This document shows, in pieces, positions 56,651-64,000 of a DNA stretch of 64,000 nucleotides. The notes under the pieces were generated by a model that did no database searches, was not told the origin of the DNA, and saw nothing but the letters and a program-made list of their open reading frames with translations. The translations under genes and the position numbers were made by a program. This stretch comes from an uncultured Bacteroidota bacterium (GTDB lineage Bacteria; Bacteroidota; Bacteroidia; Flavobacteriales; Flavobacteriaceae). The stretch's first letter is position 1; every line of letters starts with the position of its first letter. The stretch spans positions 1-64,000 of the forward strand of contig CACIXU010000007.1 of NCBI GenBank assembly GCA_902590705.1, given 5' to 3'.

Positions 56651-58521
56651 AAAAGATTTACAGTCAAACCCATTAAAATATTTCTCCCCCTTGTTTGATA
56701 TTTTGGAATAATTACATATTGGGTATCAAAAAGATTGAAAATACTAAAAAATAAGTTGGTGTTTAATTTTTCAAGTTGATAATTAATTTGAAGGGTGAAA
56801 AGAGAATAAGGATCCAATTCCGTGAAGTCATTACCAATCCGATAACCTGTAAATTGTCCTAATAAATTCAGGTAAGTTTTAACCGTTATTGGAATATCAA
56901 TTAGTCCTAAAAGTGAATGTTTTGGAATACTTCTTAAATCGCCATAAGTAGTTTCAGTAAATACGTAATTAAATCTAGTTTTAGCTTTTTCAAATAATTC
57001 AAAATCATAGGCAAACTCAAGGCCTCTATAAATAATTTGTCTATCAGAATTATCATACCCTCCATAGGGTTTTGAATTAGTAGGAGTCGTATTGAAAATT
57101 AAAGTGGGTCTTTCTTTACGATTAAAGTAAACTATATTCAAAACACTTTGATTTGATCTTATCTCAAACCCTAATTCAAAACTCAAATTATTTTCAGGCT
57201 CAAGGGACTTATTTCCATAACTGGGGTCATAAAGCTGATACAAACTGGGTGCAATAAATGCCTTGCTATAACTACTCATTAATTTCATTTGATAGTTTTC
57301 ATCGAGATCAAATGAGAAAGAGGGATTTAAACTATAAATCAAATGACCCCCATATGCCTCGTGAATATTATAACGTAAACCAGTATTAAAATTAAAGCCA
57401 GAAGGGTCAATATAAACTGAATTAAGATATATATCTGTCTGATAATTTTCAGGATCATTAGTAGCTACCATTTTTTCTTTTTGATATTGAATCCCAGCGA
57501 TTGAGTAAAATTTATTGTTAAAAATATACTTATTAAAAAAATCAATATTTAAGTAATTGCTTTGACTAAAGGTTGGAAAAGAGGAAATATATTTCCTTTT
57601 ATTTTTTTGTAGTCCAGCATTTAAGTTAAGACTACCTTTAGTGTATTTATATTGGGAATTGAAGCCGTATCTATTCAGGTTGGTAGAAAATTCAAAATCC
57701 GCATCCTCAAGGGGAAAACTATTGTCATAATCACTTGTTATTTCAACTTTACTCCAATTTAATTGCCAGTCGAATTGTGAACCAATTTTTCCATTTAAAC
57801 TAGTATTAAAATTCACTTTCTCAAATTGATCAATCTCCTCTCCTACAACAGCACTTAGACCGCTACTAAAGCGTTCCGCATAGGATAAATTTATACCAAT
57901 CCCACTTTCAAATAATTCACCTCTAAGATTAATAAATTGATTACCAGCATTAATTTTATCAAATGATTGATTAGCAATCTGTTCTGTCCCCCAAGTTCTT
58001 TTTGCAATAAGCTTAATGGATTCTTTTGCCTTTTTTGTAATAATATTTACAACTCCTGTCGCCGCAGAGCTTCCGTATAATGTACTTGTAGCTCCTTTAA
58101 CAATCTCAATGGATTCAATAATTTCTATATTTAATAAATTGATATCAAAATCATTATCAATTCTTGAGGGATCGGAAACTCTAATACCATCAATAAGTAT
58201 TAGAACCTGACGATTTCGACCTCCACGAATGGACAAAGTTTGGTTTTGACCAGAATGAGTATTTTTACCAATAACGTCAATACCAAGATGAGTAGAGAGT
58301 AAAATCCCTAGTCCAAGAGCTGAAAATTGTTGAATTTCTTCAGAATTAATTTTCACAACTGTCTTTCCTGATTGAGAACGCTTGAGGATAAACCTTGAAT
58401 CAGTGACAACAACTTCGTCCAGGTAATTAGTCGAAAAGGCCAGGGTTTCCGATGAAGTATTTTGGGCTAAGGTGTTGCAATAAATTACCAATATTAGAAA
58501 AATGGTCTTAATAAATTTCAT
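56647..58521 (-). CDS. TonB-dependent receptor, BtuB-like (probable cobalamin uptake)
   Basis: Outer-membrane receptor of 624 residues. A signal peptide (about 1-19) is followed by the TonB-box region DEVVVTDSR. The plug domain includes LSIRGGRNRQVLILIDGIRVSDPSR and IEIVKGATSTLYGSSAATGVVNIITKK, both typical of the BtuB group. The barrel ends in the terminal aromatic strand GLTVNLF. There is no SusC-type N-terminal domain and no SusD partner. The DUF6580 gene just upstream strengthens a vitamin B12 assignment, but no cobalamin riboswitch fits in the 75-base gap before it. Confidence 0.85.
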   Translation of the reverse strand: MKFIKTIFLILVIYCNTLAQNTSSETLAFSTNYLDEVVVTDSRFILKRSQSGKTVVKINSEEIQQFSALGLGILLSTHLGIDVIGKNTHSGQNQTLSIRGGRNRQVLILIDGIRVSDPSRIDNDFDINLLNIEIIESIEIVKGATSTLYGSSAATGVVNIITKKAKESIKLIAKRTWGTEQIANQSFDKINAGNQFINLRGELFESGIGINLSYAERFSSGLSAVVGEEIDQFEKVNFNTSLNGKIGSQFDWQLNWSKVEITSDYDNSFPLEDADFEFSTNLNRYGFNSQYKYTKGSLNLNAGLQKNKRKYISSFPTFSQSNYLNIDFFNKYIFNNKFYSIAGIQYQKEKMVATNDPENYQTDIYLNSVYIDPSGFNFNTGLRYNIHEAYGGHLIYSLNPSFSFDLDENYQMKLMSSYSKAFIAPSLYQLYDPSYGNKSLEPENNLSFELGFEIRSNQSVLNIVYFNRKERPTLIFNTTPTNSKPYGGYDNSDRQIIYRGLEFAYDFELFEKAKTRFNYVFTETTYGDLRSIPKHSLLGLIDIPITVKTYLNLLGQFTGYRIGNDFTELDPYSLFTLQINYQLEKLNTNLFFSIFNLFDTQYVIIPKYQTRGRNILMGLTVNLF

Positions 58522-58596
58522 AGTTAAATAAACTATATTTAAATGCTATTCAATATAAAATAGTTTAAGAAAATTTTTCATATTTACTTTTAATAA

Positions 58597-59079
58597 CTAG
58601 GTCGAAATGAGTTTATTTTTACGTAAAGCATAATAAGGATAGATCATTATAGCACTGTAGACTATATCTCCAAGGATAGTATTGATAAAGAACGGGATTG
58701 CTAATGTATAACAGCTTATTAATCCATTTAAGGTAAGTGGATAATTGTATAACCAAACTCCAAAATTACTTATCAAAAAGAAAATGGTAGAGGACATTAA
58801 TACAGTACCAATACTAATTTTTTTAGCCGATATACCCAATAAAGTAATCAAAATAAAACCTCCATAAACAAATGGTATTAAATCGTGGAGTCCTAAAAAC
58901 AAATCAGATATAAATAGACTAATTATAGGAATCAAAAAAATGATCCAACGATTTTTAAATCCCTTGCTAGATAAGAGAGCTATCGCAGTTATAGGTGTAA
59001 AATTTGGTGGGTGAGGAATAAATCGTGAAATTATGGCAAATAAAATTATTGATACTAAAAAAAAATTCTTGTTAATCAT
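58597..59079 (-). CDS. DUF6580 family membrane protein (putative cobalamin transport component)
   Basis: Hydrophobic protein of about 160 residues with five or six helices. NFTPITAIALLSS near the N-terminus, then ISDLFLGLHDLIPFVYGGF, are family-like features also reminiscent of small substrate-binding membrane components. I chose the ATG at 59079 (MINKNFFLVS); an ATG at 59112 is in frame but abuts the carB stop and adds a non-hydrophobic tail. Members are often found beside B12 receptors, as here, so a role in B12 or precursor uptake is an inference. Confidence 0.75.
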   Translation of the reverse strand: MINKNFFLVSIILFAIISRFIPHPPNFTPITAIALLSSKGFKNRWIIFLIPIISLFISDLFLGLHDLIPFVYGGFILITLLGISAKKISIGTVLMSSTIFFLISNFGVWLYNYPLTLNGLISCYTLAIPFFINTILGDIVYSAIMIYPYYALRKNKLIST

Positions 59080-59112
59080 ACAAAATAAATCATAACTTAA
59101 TTTGAGATCCAT

Positions 59113-61962
59113 CTATTTAGTAAGATACATCTTTCTCCTAGCATATAAATCATAGAACTCGTCTTCCTTAAGGTTATCAATAAATAAGATACTTTCACCG
59201 GTACTTTTCATTTCAGGCCCTAACTGCTTGTTTACATTTGGAAATTTGTTGAAAGAAAAAACTGGTTGTTTAATAGCATAACCTTTTAATTTAGGTTTAA
59301 ATTCAAAATCACTTACTTTGTTATGCCCTAGCATTACCTTAGTAGCAAAATTTACATAAGGTTCATTATAAGCCTTTGCAATAAAAGGAACAGTTCTAGA
59401 TGCCCTTGGGTTGGCTTCAATAACATAAACCTTATCATTTTTAATGGCGTATTGAATATTTATAAGCCCCTTTGTATTTAATGCAAGTGCTATTTTATGT
59501 GTGTGGTCTTTGATTTGTTGCAATATAAACTCTCCCAAGTTAAAAACAGGAAGTGTTGCATTTGAGTCACCAGAATGTATACCACAAGGCTCTATATGTT
59601 CCATTATTCCAATTATGTATACATTTTCTCCATCACATATAGCATCCGCCTCCGCCTCTATAGCACCATCCAAATAGTGGTCTAACAACAATTTATTATT
59701 AGGTATTTTTCGAAGTAGATCAACAACATGAGACTCTAATTCCTCTTTATTTATTACAATTTTCATTCCTTGTCCACCCAAAACGTATGATGGCCTAACT
59801 AAAATAGGAAAATCTAACTCATCAGCTAAATCCAAAGCTTGCTCAGCTGTCTCAGCTACGCCAAACTCAGGATACGGAATATCATTATTCTTAAGAAGTG
59901 TTGAGAAACTTCCTCTATCTTCAGCTAGATCAAGTGACTTAAAGCTTGTTCCAATTATTTTTATACCATATCTATCAAGCTTTTCTGCTAATTTCAAAGC
60001 AGTTTGCCCACCAAGTTGAACAATTACTCCTTCAGGTTTTTCAAACCGGATTATATCATAAATATGTTCCCAAAATACAGGTTCAAAATATAGTTTATCA
60101 GCAATGTCAAAATCAGTAGAGACTGTCTCAGGATTACAGTTTATCATTATTGTTTCATAGTCGCATTCTGAGGAGGCTAATACACCGTGAACACAACAAT
60201 AGTCAAACTCAATTCCTTGACCAATTCTGTTCGGACCAGAACCCAATACAATCACTTTTTTACGATCACTTACCTTACTTTCGTTTTCACTATATGGTTC
60301 ACCATCCTTAATTTTCATTTTTTCTTCAAAAGTAGAATAGTAATATGGCGTAGAAGCAGAAAATTCTGCTGCACAAGTATCAACAAGTTTATAAACCCTT
60401 TGTATACCTAAATGATCTCTTTTATTATAAACATCACTTTCCAAACAGTCTAACATATGGGCTATTTGTCTATCGGCAAATCCTTTCTGTTTTGCTTCAA
60501 GAAGCAACGCCTTGTCGAGACTTTCAATTTTGTATTTGGAAATCTCTTTTTCGAGTTCATAAAGCTCTTGATATTGTTTTAAAAACCACATATCGATCTT
60601 AGTTATCTCATGAATCCTACTTAAAGGTATTCCCATTTGTATAGCATCATAAATAACAAAAACTCTATCCCAACTTGCGTGGGTAAGTTTTTCGATTACT
60701 TGGTCATAGTCAATATATCCCTTGCCGTCGGCACCAAGTCCATTTCGTTTTATCTCTAGAGATTGAGTTGCCTTGTGAAGTGCCTCTTGGAATGATCTAC
60801 CAATACCCATGACCTCACCAACAGATTTCATCTGTAAACCTAATTTTCGATCTGAACCATCAAATTTATCAAAATTCCATCTGGGAATTTTTACAATTAC
60901 ATAATCAAGAGTAGGCTCAAACAAAGCTGAAGTAGATTTTGTAATCTGATTTTCCAACTCATCTAATGTATAACCAATTGCAAGTTTTGCTGCAACTTTT
61001 GCAATTGGATATCCTGTTGCTTTTGATGCTAATGCAGAGGATCGCGAAACTCTAGGATTGATTTCAATGGCAATTATATCTTCTTTTTCGTCTGGACTAA
61101 CTGCAAACTGAACATTACAACCACCAGCAAAATCTCCTATACTTCTCATCATCTTAATTGCCATATCACGCATACGTTGAAAAGCAGTGTCCGAAAGTGT
61201 CATAGCAGGAGCAACAGTGATCGAATCTCCAGTATGTATTCCCATTGGATCCATATTTTCTATAGTACAAATGATAACTACATTATCATTTTTATCTCGA
61301 AGTAATTCTAATTCGTATTCCTTCCATCCCAATAAAGCTTTATCAATAAGCACCTCATGTATCGGAGAAGCTTCTAAACCTCTGGTTAATAATTCTTCGA
61401 ATTCACTTGCACTATGGACAAAGGAGGCTCCAGTTCCTCCTAAAGTAAACGATGGTCTGATTACCAATGGAAAACCAAATTTCTGGGCGATCTCCTTTCC
61501 TTTTAAAAAAGAAGTTGCTGTTTTAGCAGGAGCAACAGGAATATCAATAGTTTTTAATAACTTTTTAAAACGATCACGATCTTCAGTAATGTTAATAGCT
61601 TCGATATCAACTCCTATAATTTTTACATTAAAATCATTCCAAATTCCTTTGTCATCGGCTTCTATACAAAGGTTTAATGCTGTTTGTCCCCCCATGGTAG
61701 GAAGTACTGCATCAACTTCGTGCTTTTTTAAGACTTCAATTATAGATTTAGTTGTCAGAGGTCTCAGGTAAATGTGATCTGCCATAGAAGGATCCGTCAT
61801 TATAGTGGCTGGGTTTGAATTAATCAAAATAGTTTCTATCCCATCTTCCCTTATAGACCTTAATGCTTGAGTTCCAGAATAATCAAATTCACAGGCTTGA
61901 CCAATAATAATAGGACCTGAACCTATTATTAAAATACTCTTAATCTCTGAATTTTTAGGCAT
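59113..61962 (-). CDS. carB: Carbamoyl-phosphate synthase large subunit, short form
   Basis: Makes carbamoyl phosphate from bicarbonate, ammonia (from glutamine via CarA) and ATP for arginine and pyrimidine synthesis. It has two ATP-grasp halves: the first starts SILIIGSGPIIIGQACEFDYSG, the second KVIVLGSGPNRIGQGIEFDYCC. Metal/ATP motifs include IEINPRVSRSSALASKATG and VIEANPRASRTVPF. At 949 residues it stops shortly after GPEMKSTGES, where the E. coli protein (1,073) continues into the allosteric MGS-like domain; that domain is absent. carA is not in the window. Confidence 0.96.
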   Translation of the reverse strand: MPKNSEIKSILIIGSGPIIIGQACEFDYSGTQALRSIREDGIETILINSNPATIMTDPSMADHIYLRPLTTKSIIEVLKKHEVDAVLPTMGGQTALNLCIEADDKGIWNDFNVKIIGVDIEAINITEDRDRFKKLLKTIDIPVAPAKTATSFLKGKEIAQKFGFPLVIRPSFTLGGTGASFVHSASEFEELLTRGLEASPIHEVLIDKALLGWKEYELELLRDKNDNVVIICTIENMDPMGIHTGDSITVAPAMTLSDTAFQRMRDMAIKMMRSIGDFAGGCNVQFAVSPDEKEDIIAIEINPRVSRSSALASKATGYPIAKVAAKLAIGYTLDELENQITKSTSALFEPTLDYVIVKIPRWNFDKFDGSDRKLGLQMKSVGEVMGIGRSFQEALHKATQSLEIKRNGLGADGKGYIDYDQVIEKLTHASWDRVFVIYDAIQMGIPLSRIHEITKIDMWFLKQYQELYELEKEISKYKIESLDKALLLEAKQKGFADRQIAHMLDCLESDVYNKRDHLGIQRVYKLVDTCAAEFSASTPYYYSTFEEKMKIKDGEPYSENESKVSDRKKVIVLGSGPNRIGQGIEFDYCCVHGVLASSECDYETIMINCNPETVSTDFDIADKLYFEPVFWEHIYDIIRFEKPEGVIVQLGGQTALKLAEKLDRYGIKIIGTSFKSLDLAEDRGSFSTLLKNNDIPYPEFGVAETAEQALDLADELDFPILVRPSYVLGGQGMKIVINKEELESHVVDLLRKIPNNKLLLDHYLDGAIEAEADAICDGENVYIIGIMEHIEPCGIHSGDSNATLPVFNLGEFILQQIKDHTHKIALALNTKGLINIQYAIKNDKVYVIEANPRASRTVPFIAKAYNEPYVNFATKVMLGHNKVSDFEFKPKLKGYAIKQPVFSFNKFPNVNKQLGPEMKSTGESILFIDNLKEDEFYDLYARRKMYLTK

Positions 61963-61991
61963 GAATTGTAATTTTAAAATTTTATTAATAT

Positions 61992-62028
61992 AAAAAAAAA
62001 GGTGTTATTCTTGAAAGAATAACACCTT
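61992..62028 (-). terminator. Terminator of rpmH
   Basis: A perfect 10-bp stem GGTGTTATTC (62001-62010) with GAATAACACC (62017-62026) and a 6-base loop has nine A on its left, i.e. a T run on the - strand after rpmH. It also precedes carB and may insulate it. Confidence 0.88.
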
Positions 62029-62048
62029 GAAATATTGATTTTTTATTA

Positions 62049-62207
62049 TCATTTTTTGTGACGAGGTTCAGATGAAACAGAAACCTTTTTCCTGCCCTTC
62101 GCCCTTCGGTTTGCTAGGACTTTTCTACCATTGGCGCTAGCCATTCTTTCACGAAAGCCATGTTTATTTCTTCTTCTTCTTTTAGATGGTTGAAAGGTTC
62201 TTTTCAT
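62049..62207 (-). CDS. rpmH: 50S ribosomal protein L34
   Basis: Protein of 52 residues, encoded on the reverse strand and found by direct translation. It starts [20 protein letters not shown] and continues [20 protein letters not shown], the complete L34 signature, with a short C-terminal tail ending in HKK. It is flanked by its own promoter and terminator, so it is a single-gene unit. The overlapping open frame on the + strand from 62186 is discounted in its favour. Confidence 0.97.
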   Translation of the reverse strand: MKRTFQPSKRRRRNKHGFRERMASANGRKVLANRRAKGRKKVSVSSEPRHKK

Positions 62208-62237
62208 TGCTAACAGTTAAGTTATCTATAAACGCGC

Positions 62238-62267
62238 CAAATATACAATATCTTTTTTCTATTGCAA
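62238..62267 (-). promoter_or_regulatory. Promoter of rpmH
   Basis: On the - strand, TATATTTG (62245-62238) matches TAnnTTTG, with TTG (62267-62265) 19 bases upstream. Initiation near 62231 leaves a leader of about 24 bases. Confidence 0.75.
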
Positions 62268-62311
62268 ACGGTTTTAAATGGATTCTTATTAACTTTAAAG
62301 AAATAAAAAAT

Positions 62312-62827
62312 ATGTTCCCAAAAATTATTAAATTATTACTTGCAACAGCTTCACTGGGTTATGCCGGTTATCAGTTTTACGAAAACTATATTGGTAATGG
62401 AATTTTTTTATCACTTTTATCTGCAGTTTTTATTTTACTTTATTTTAAAAACGAAATAATATTTCTTGCTTTCCTAAGGCTAAGAAAACAGGATTTTAAT
62501 GGTACTGAAAAGTGGTTGAGTAAAATTAAAAACCCAAATCAATCCTTAGTACGAAAACAACAAGGATATTTTTATTACTTACAAGGAATTATTCAATCTC
62601 AAAATAATCTAACCATTGCAGAGAAATATTTCAAAAAAGCAATTCAATTAGGGCTTTCTATGAATCATGACTTAGCAATGGCTAAAATGAGTTTAGCAGG
62701 AATATTAATGCAGAAAAGAAGAAAAAGAGAGGCTACAATACTGCTTTCAGAGGCTAAAAAGTTGGACAAACACAACATGTTAACTGAGCAGATGAGAATG
62801 ATGCAACAGCAAATGAAAAAAATTTAA
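62312..62827 (+). CDS. Small membrane protein with TPR-like helices
   Basis: Protein of 171 residues. Two hydrophobic segments lie near the N-terminus (about 8-22 and 30-50), then a soluble helical region whose pattern YFYYLQGIIQSQNNLTIAEKYFKKAIQLG resembles tetratricopeptide repeats, ending in a Met/Gln-rich tail. The ATG at 62312 is chosen because the longer frame from 62186 overlaps rpmH and its promoter. Function unknown. It converges on the transglycosylase gene with a 4-base overlap. Confidence 0.78.
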   Translation: MFPKIIKLLLATASLGYAGYQFYENYIGNGIFLSLLSAVFILLYFKNEIIFLAFLRLRKQDFNGTEKWLSKIKNPNQSLVRKQQGYFYYLQGIIQSQNNLTIAEKYFKKAIQLGLSMNHDLAMAKMSLAGILMQKRRKREATILLSEAKKLDKHNMLTEQMRMMQQQMKKI

Positions 62828-63735
62828 TAATATCCCTCTTCTGGAATTGCGATCTCATAATATTTCCTCGATTTATTATTTAAATGATTTTGGATCAACC
62901 AAGGATTATGGATTTTTAATAATTTGTAGTTAACACCCATTTTTTTTGCAAAGCTGGCTAAATTATTTATTGGAGTATCAATCCCATGAAGTCTTACAGG
63001 AATATATTGATATAAATCCTTCTGCTCAAATACGTAACCGTATTTGATCGGATTTTCAATAATTTCTTTTACTGCAAATATCCTAAATAAATATCTGGAA
63101 GTCTCTTGGCCCAAAAATAAATCAAAATAGTTACTAGCTTTTTGAGTGGTTAGGTTTCTTTGAATTCCATTTATGCCTCGATTATACGCGGCAGCAGCCA
63201 AAGCCCACGAACCAAACTTTTCCTTTGCTCTCTTTAGGTATTTTGCTGCAACCTTGGTTGAAAACTCAAGATGGTATCGCTCATCTACATTACTATTAAT
63301 TTCCAGTCCGTAATCTCTTCCTGTAGTTTTCATTATCTGCCAAAAACCTTTTGCACCAGCTGGAGATCTAACATTTTCAAGACCACTTTCAATTACTGCT
63401 AAATATTTAAAATCAATTGGTACACCCTCTTCCTTTAGAACTCGTTCAATTATTGGAAAAAATTTATTGCTTCGCTTGAGTAAAAGCATCATATTAGACT
63501 GCCAATAGGTATTTACTAAAAGTTCTCGATCCAATCTTTCTCTCAAATCAGGAGATTTAACGTCAAATGACTCCCCTGCAAAACGGAGAGTATCTGGAAG
63601 GTGAAGTGCATAAACTTTATGGGTTGAATTTTCTCCATAATTAACAAATGCCGAAAATAAATCTGATTTGAAAACAAAGCCCGAGGTTAAAACAGCTAAT
63701 AATAAATTTATCAATAAAATATTTTTAAAATCCAA
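62824..63735 (-). CDS. Lytic transglycosylase (MltD-like, GH23)
   Basis: Peptidoglycan-cleaving enzyme of 303 residues that cuts between MurNAc and GlcNAc with anhydro product formation. An N-terminal hydrophobic segment (about 6-22) anchors or exports it. The SLT domain (about 95-230) carries AVIESGLENVRSPAGAKGFWQIM with the catalytic Glu, and AAAAYNRGINGIQ. The C-terminal 60 residues (VRLHGIDTPINNLASFAKKMGVNYKL) look like one degenerate LysM-type module; E. coli MltD is longer and has two. Confidence 0.9.
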   Translation of the reverse strand: MDFKNILLINLLLAVLTSGFVFKSDLFSAFVNYGENSTHKVYALHLPDTLRFAGESFDVKSPDLRERLDRELLVNTYWQSNMMLLLKRSNKFFPIIERVLKEEGVPIDFKYLAVIESGLENVRSPAGAKGFWQIMKTTGRDYGLEINSNVDERYHLEFSTKVAAKYLKRAKEKFGSWALAAAAYNRGINGIQRNLTTQKASNYFDLFLGQETSRYLFRIFAVKEIIENPIKYGYVFEQKDLYQYIPVRLHGIDTPINNLASFAKKMGVNYKLLKIHNPWLIQNHLNNKSRKYYEIAIPEEGYY

Positions 63736-63784
63736 GGTTAAAAATTTTTCGATTTTTGAGCTAAACTATAAAATTGTAAGCATT

Positions 63785-64000
63785 TCATTGAATTATATTA
63801 GGAAGGTTTTTGTTAAACCAATTGTATTGGGTTAAAATAATTGCATGATCACCTGGTATTTCTATACATGGGGGAATAATATTCTTTATTGGAAATACAG
63901 TATCACTTTTTCCATGAATATGAATTACATCTTTATTAGCCACTGTCTTTTTCCACTTTACAATTACATCAATAGCCCAACTAAGATAATCGGGGTCTCG
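63785..64000 (-). CDS. Alpha/beta hydrolase, C-terminal part (5' end outside window)
   Basis: The last 71 codons and the stop of a gene entering from the right edge. The translation DYLSWAIDVIVKWKK, then DVIHIHGKSDTVFPI and EIPGDHAIIL, matches the end of an alpha/beta hydrolase, with the acid Asp (GKSDTVFP) and the catalytic His (GDHAIIL). The nucleophile region lies beyond the window, so substrate and full length are unknown. Confidence 0.75.
   Translation of the reverse strand, partial: RDPDYLSWAIDVIVKWKKTVANKDVIHIHGKSDTVFPIKNIIPPCIEIPGDHAIILTQYNWFNKNLPNIIQ

Noticed and set aside
58522-58596. Cobalamin riboswitch before the BtuB-like receptor
   Set aside because: The gap is only 75 bases, too short for the aptamer, and no B12-box-like sequence was seen.
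62186-62311. N-terminal extension of the TPR-like membrane protein
   Set aside because: It would overlap rpmH and its promoter; the ATG at 62312 gives a compact protein with the membrane segments at its start.

Overview
The window looks like a chromosomal segment of a marine, low-GC member of the Bacteroidota, most likely family Flavobacteriaceae. The supporting evidence is a SusC/SusD pair, many short lipoprotein signal peptides, type IX secretion (T9SS) C-terminal domains, promoters of the TTG-N19/22-TAnnTTTG type, a short CarB without its regulatory domain, and gene neighbourhoods typical of flavobacteria (rpsF-rpsR-rplI, DUF4252). No tRNA, rRNA, CRISPR array, prophage or transposase was seen.

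Region 1 (1-12.4 kb) is a polysaccharide utilisation locus: SusC and SusD with five lipoprotein sulfatases of different subfamilies, one of them cut by the window edge. Region 2 (12.4-19.1 kb) holds a YjbQ-family protein, a glycerophosphodiesterase, the glycerol set glpF-glpD-glpK and a sodium/solute symporter. Region 3 (19.2-30.1 kb) is a long + strand operon. It carries a Tat-exported Gfo/Idh/MocA protein, a SOUL-family protein, and every step of non-phosphorylative L-fucose oxidation: fuconate dehydratase, two short-chain dehydrogenases, an FAH-family hydrolase and a fuconolactonase. It also encodes a sialidase-fold enzyme, a FucP-like permease, a mutarotase and a sixth sulfatase. Together, regions 1 and 3 suggest use of a sulfated, fucose-containing polysaccharide such as fucoidan: periplasmic or surface desulfation, SusCD uptake, FucP import, and oxidation of L-fucose to pyruvate and lactate. 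No backbone fucanase or classical fucosidase is visible, so the depolymerising enzymes must lie elsewhere or be unrecognised.

Region 4 (30.2-43.3 kb) is the most unusual part. A giant T9SS-exported protein of about 2,900 residues has some 35 BspA-like (DUF285) repeats in four capped super-blocks, plus LamG, Ig-like, possible C-type lectin and thrombospondin type 3 segments. A 232-residue lipoprotein gene follows. Then comes a second T9SS protein with a different N-terminus and a second, identical copy of the lipoprotein. The last 323 codons of both T9SS genes and both lipoprotein genes form a 1,673-bp direct repeat that appears exact, with patchy similarity upstream. This indicates very recent duplication or gene conversion.

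Region 5 (43.3-64 kb) is housekeeping: a fatty acid hydroxylase-family protein, hisS, the rpsF-rpsR-rplI operon with a clear promoter and terminator, priA, yihY, rlmH, rdgB, purB, a DUF4252 protein, an S41 protease, a BtuB-like receptor with a DUF6580 membrane protein, carB, rpmH (with promoter and terminator), a TPR-like membrane protein, an MltD-like transglycosylase and the end of an alpha/beta hydrolase. No intergenic stretch exceeds 300 bases, and no transcriptional regulator was recognised anywhere in the window.
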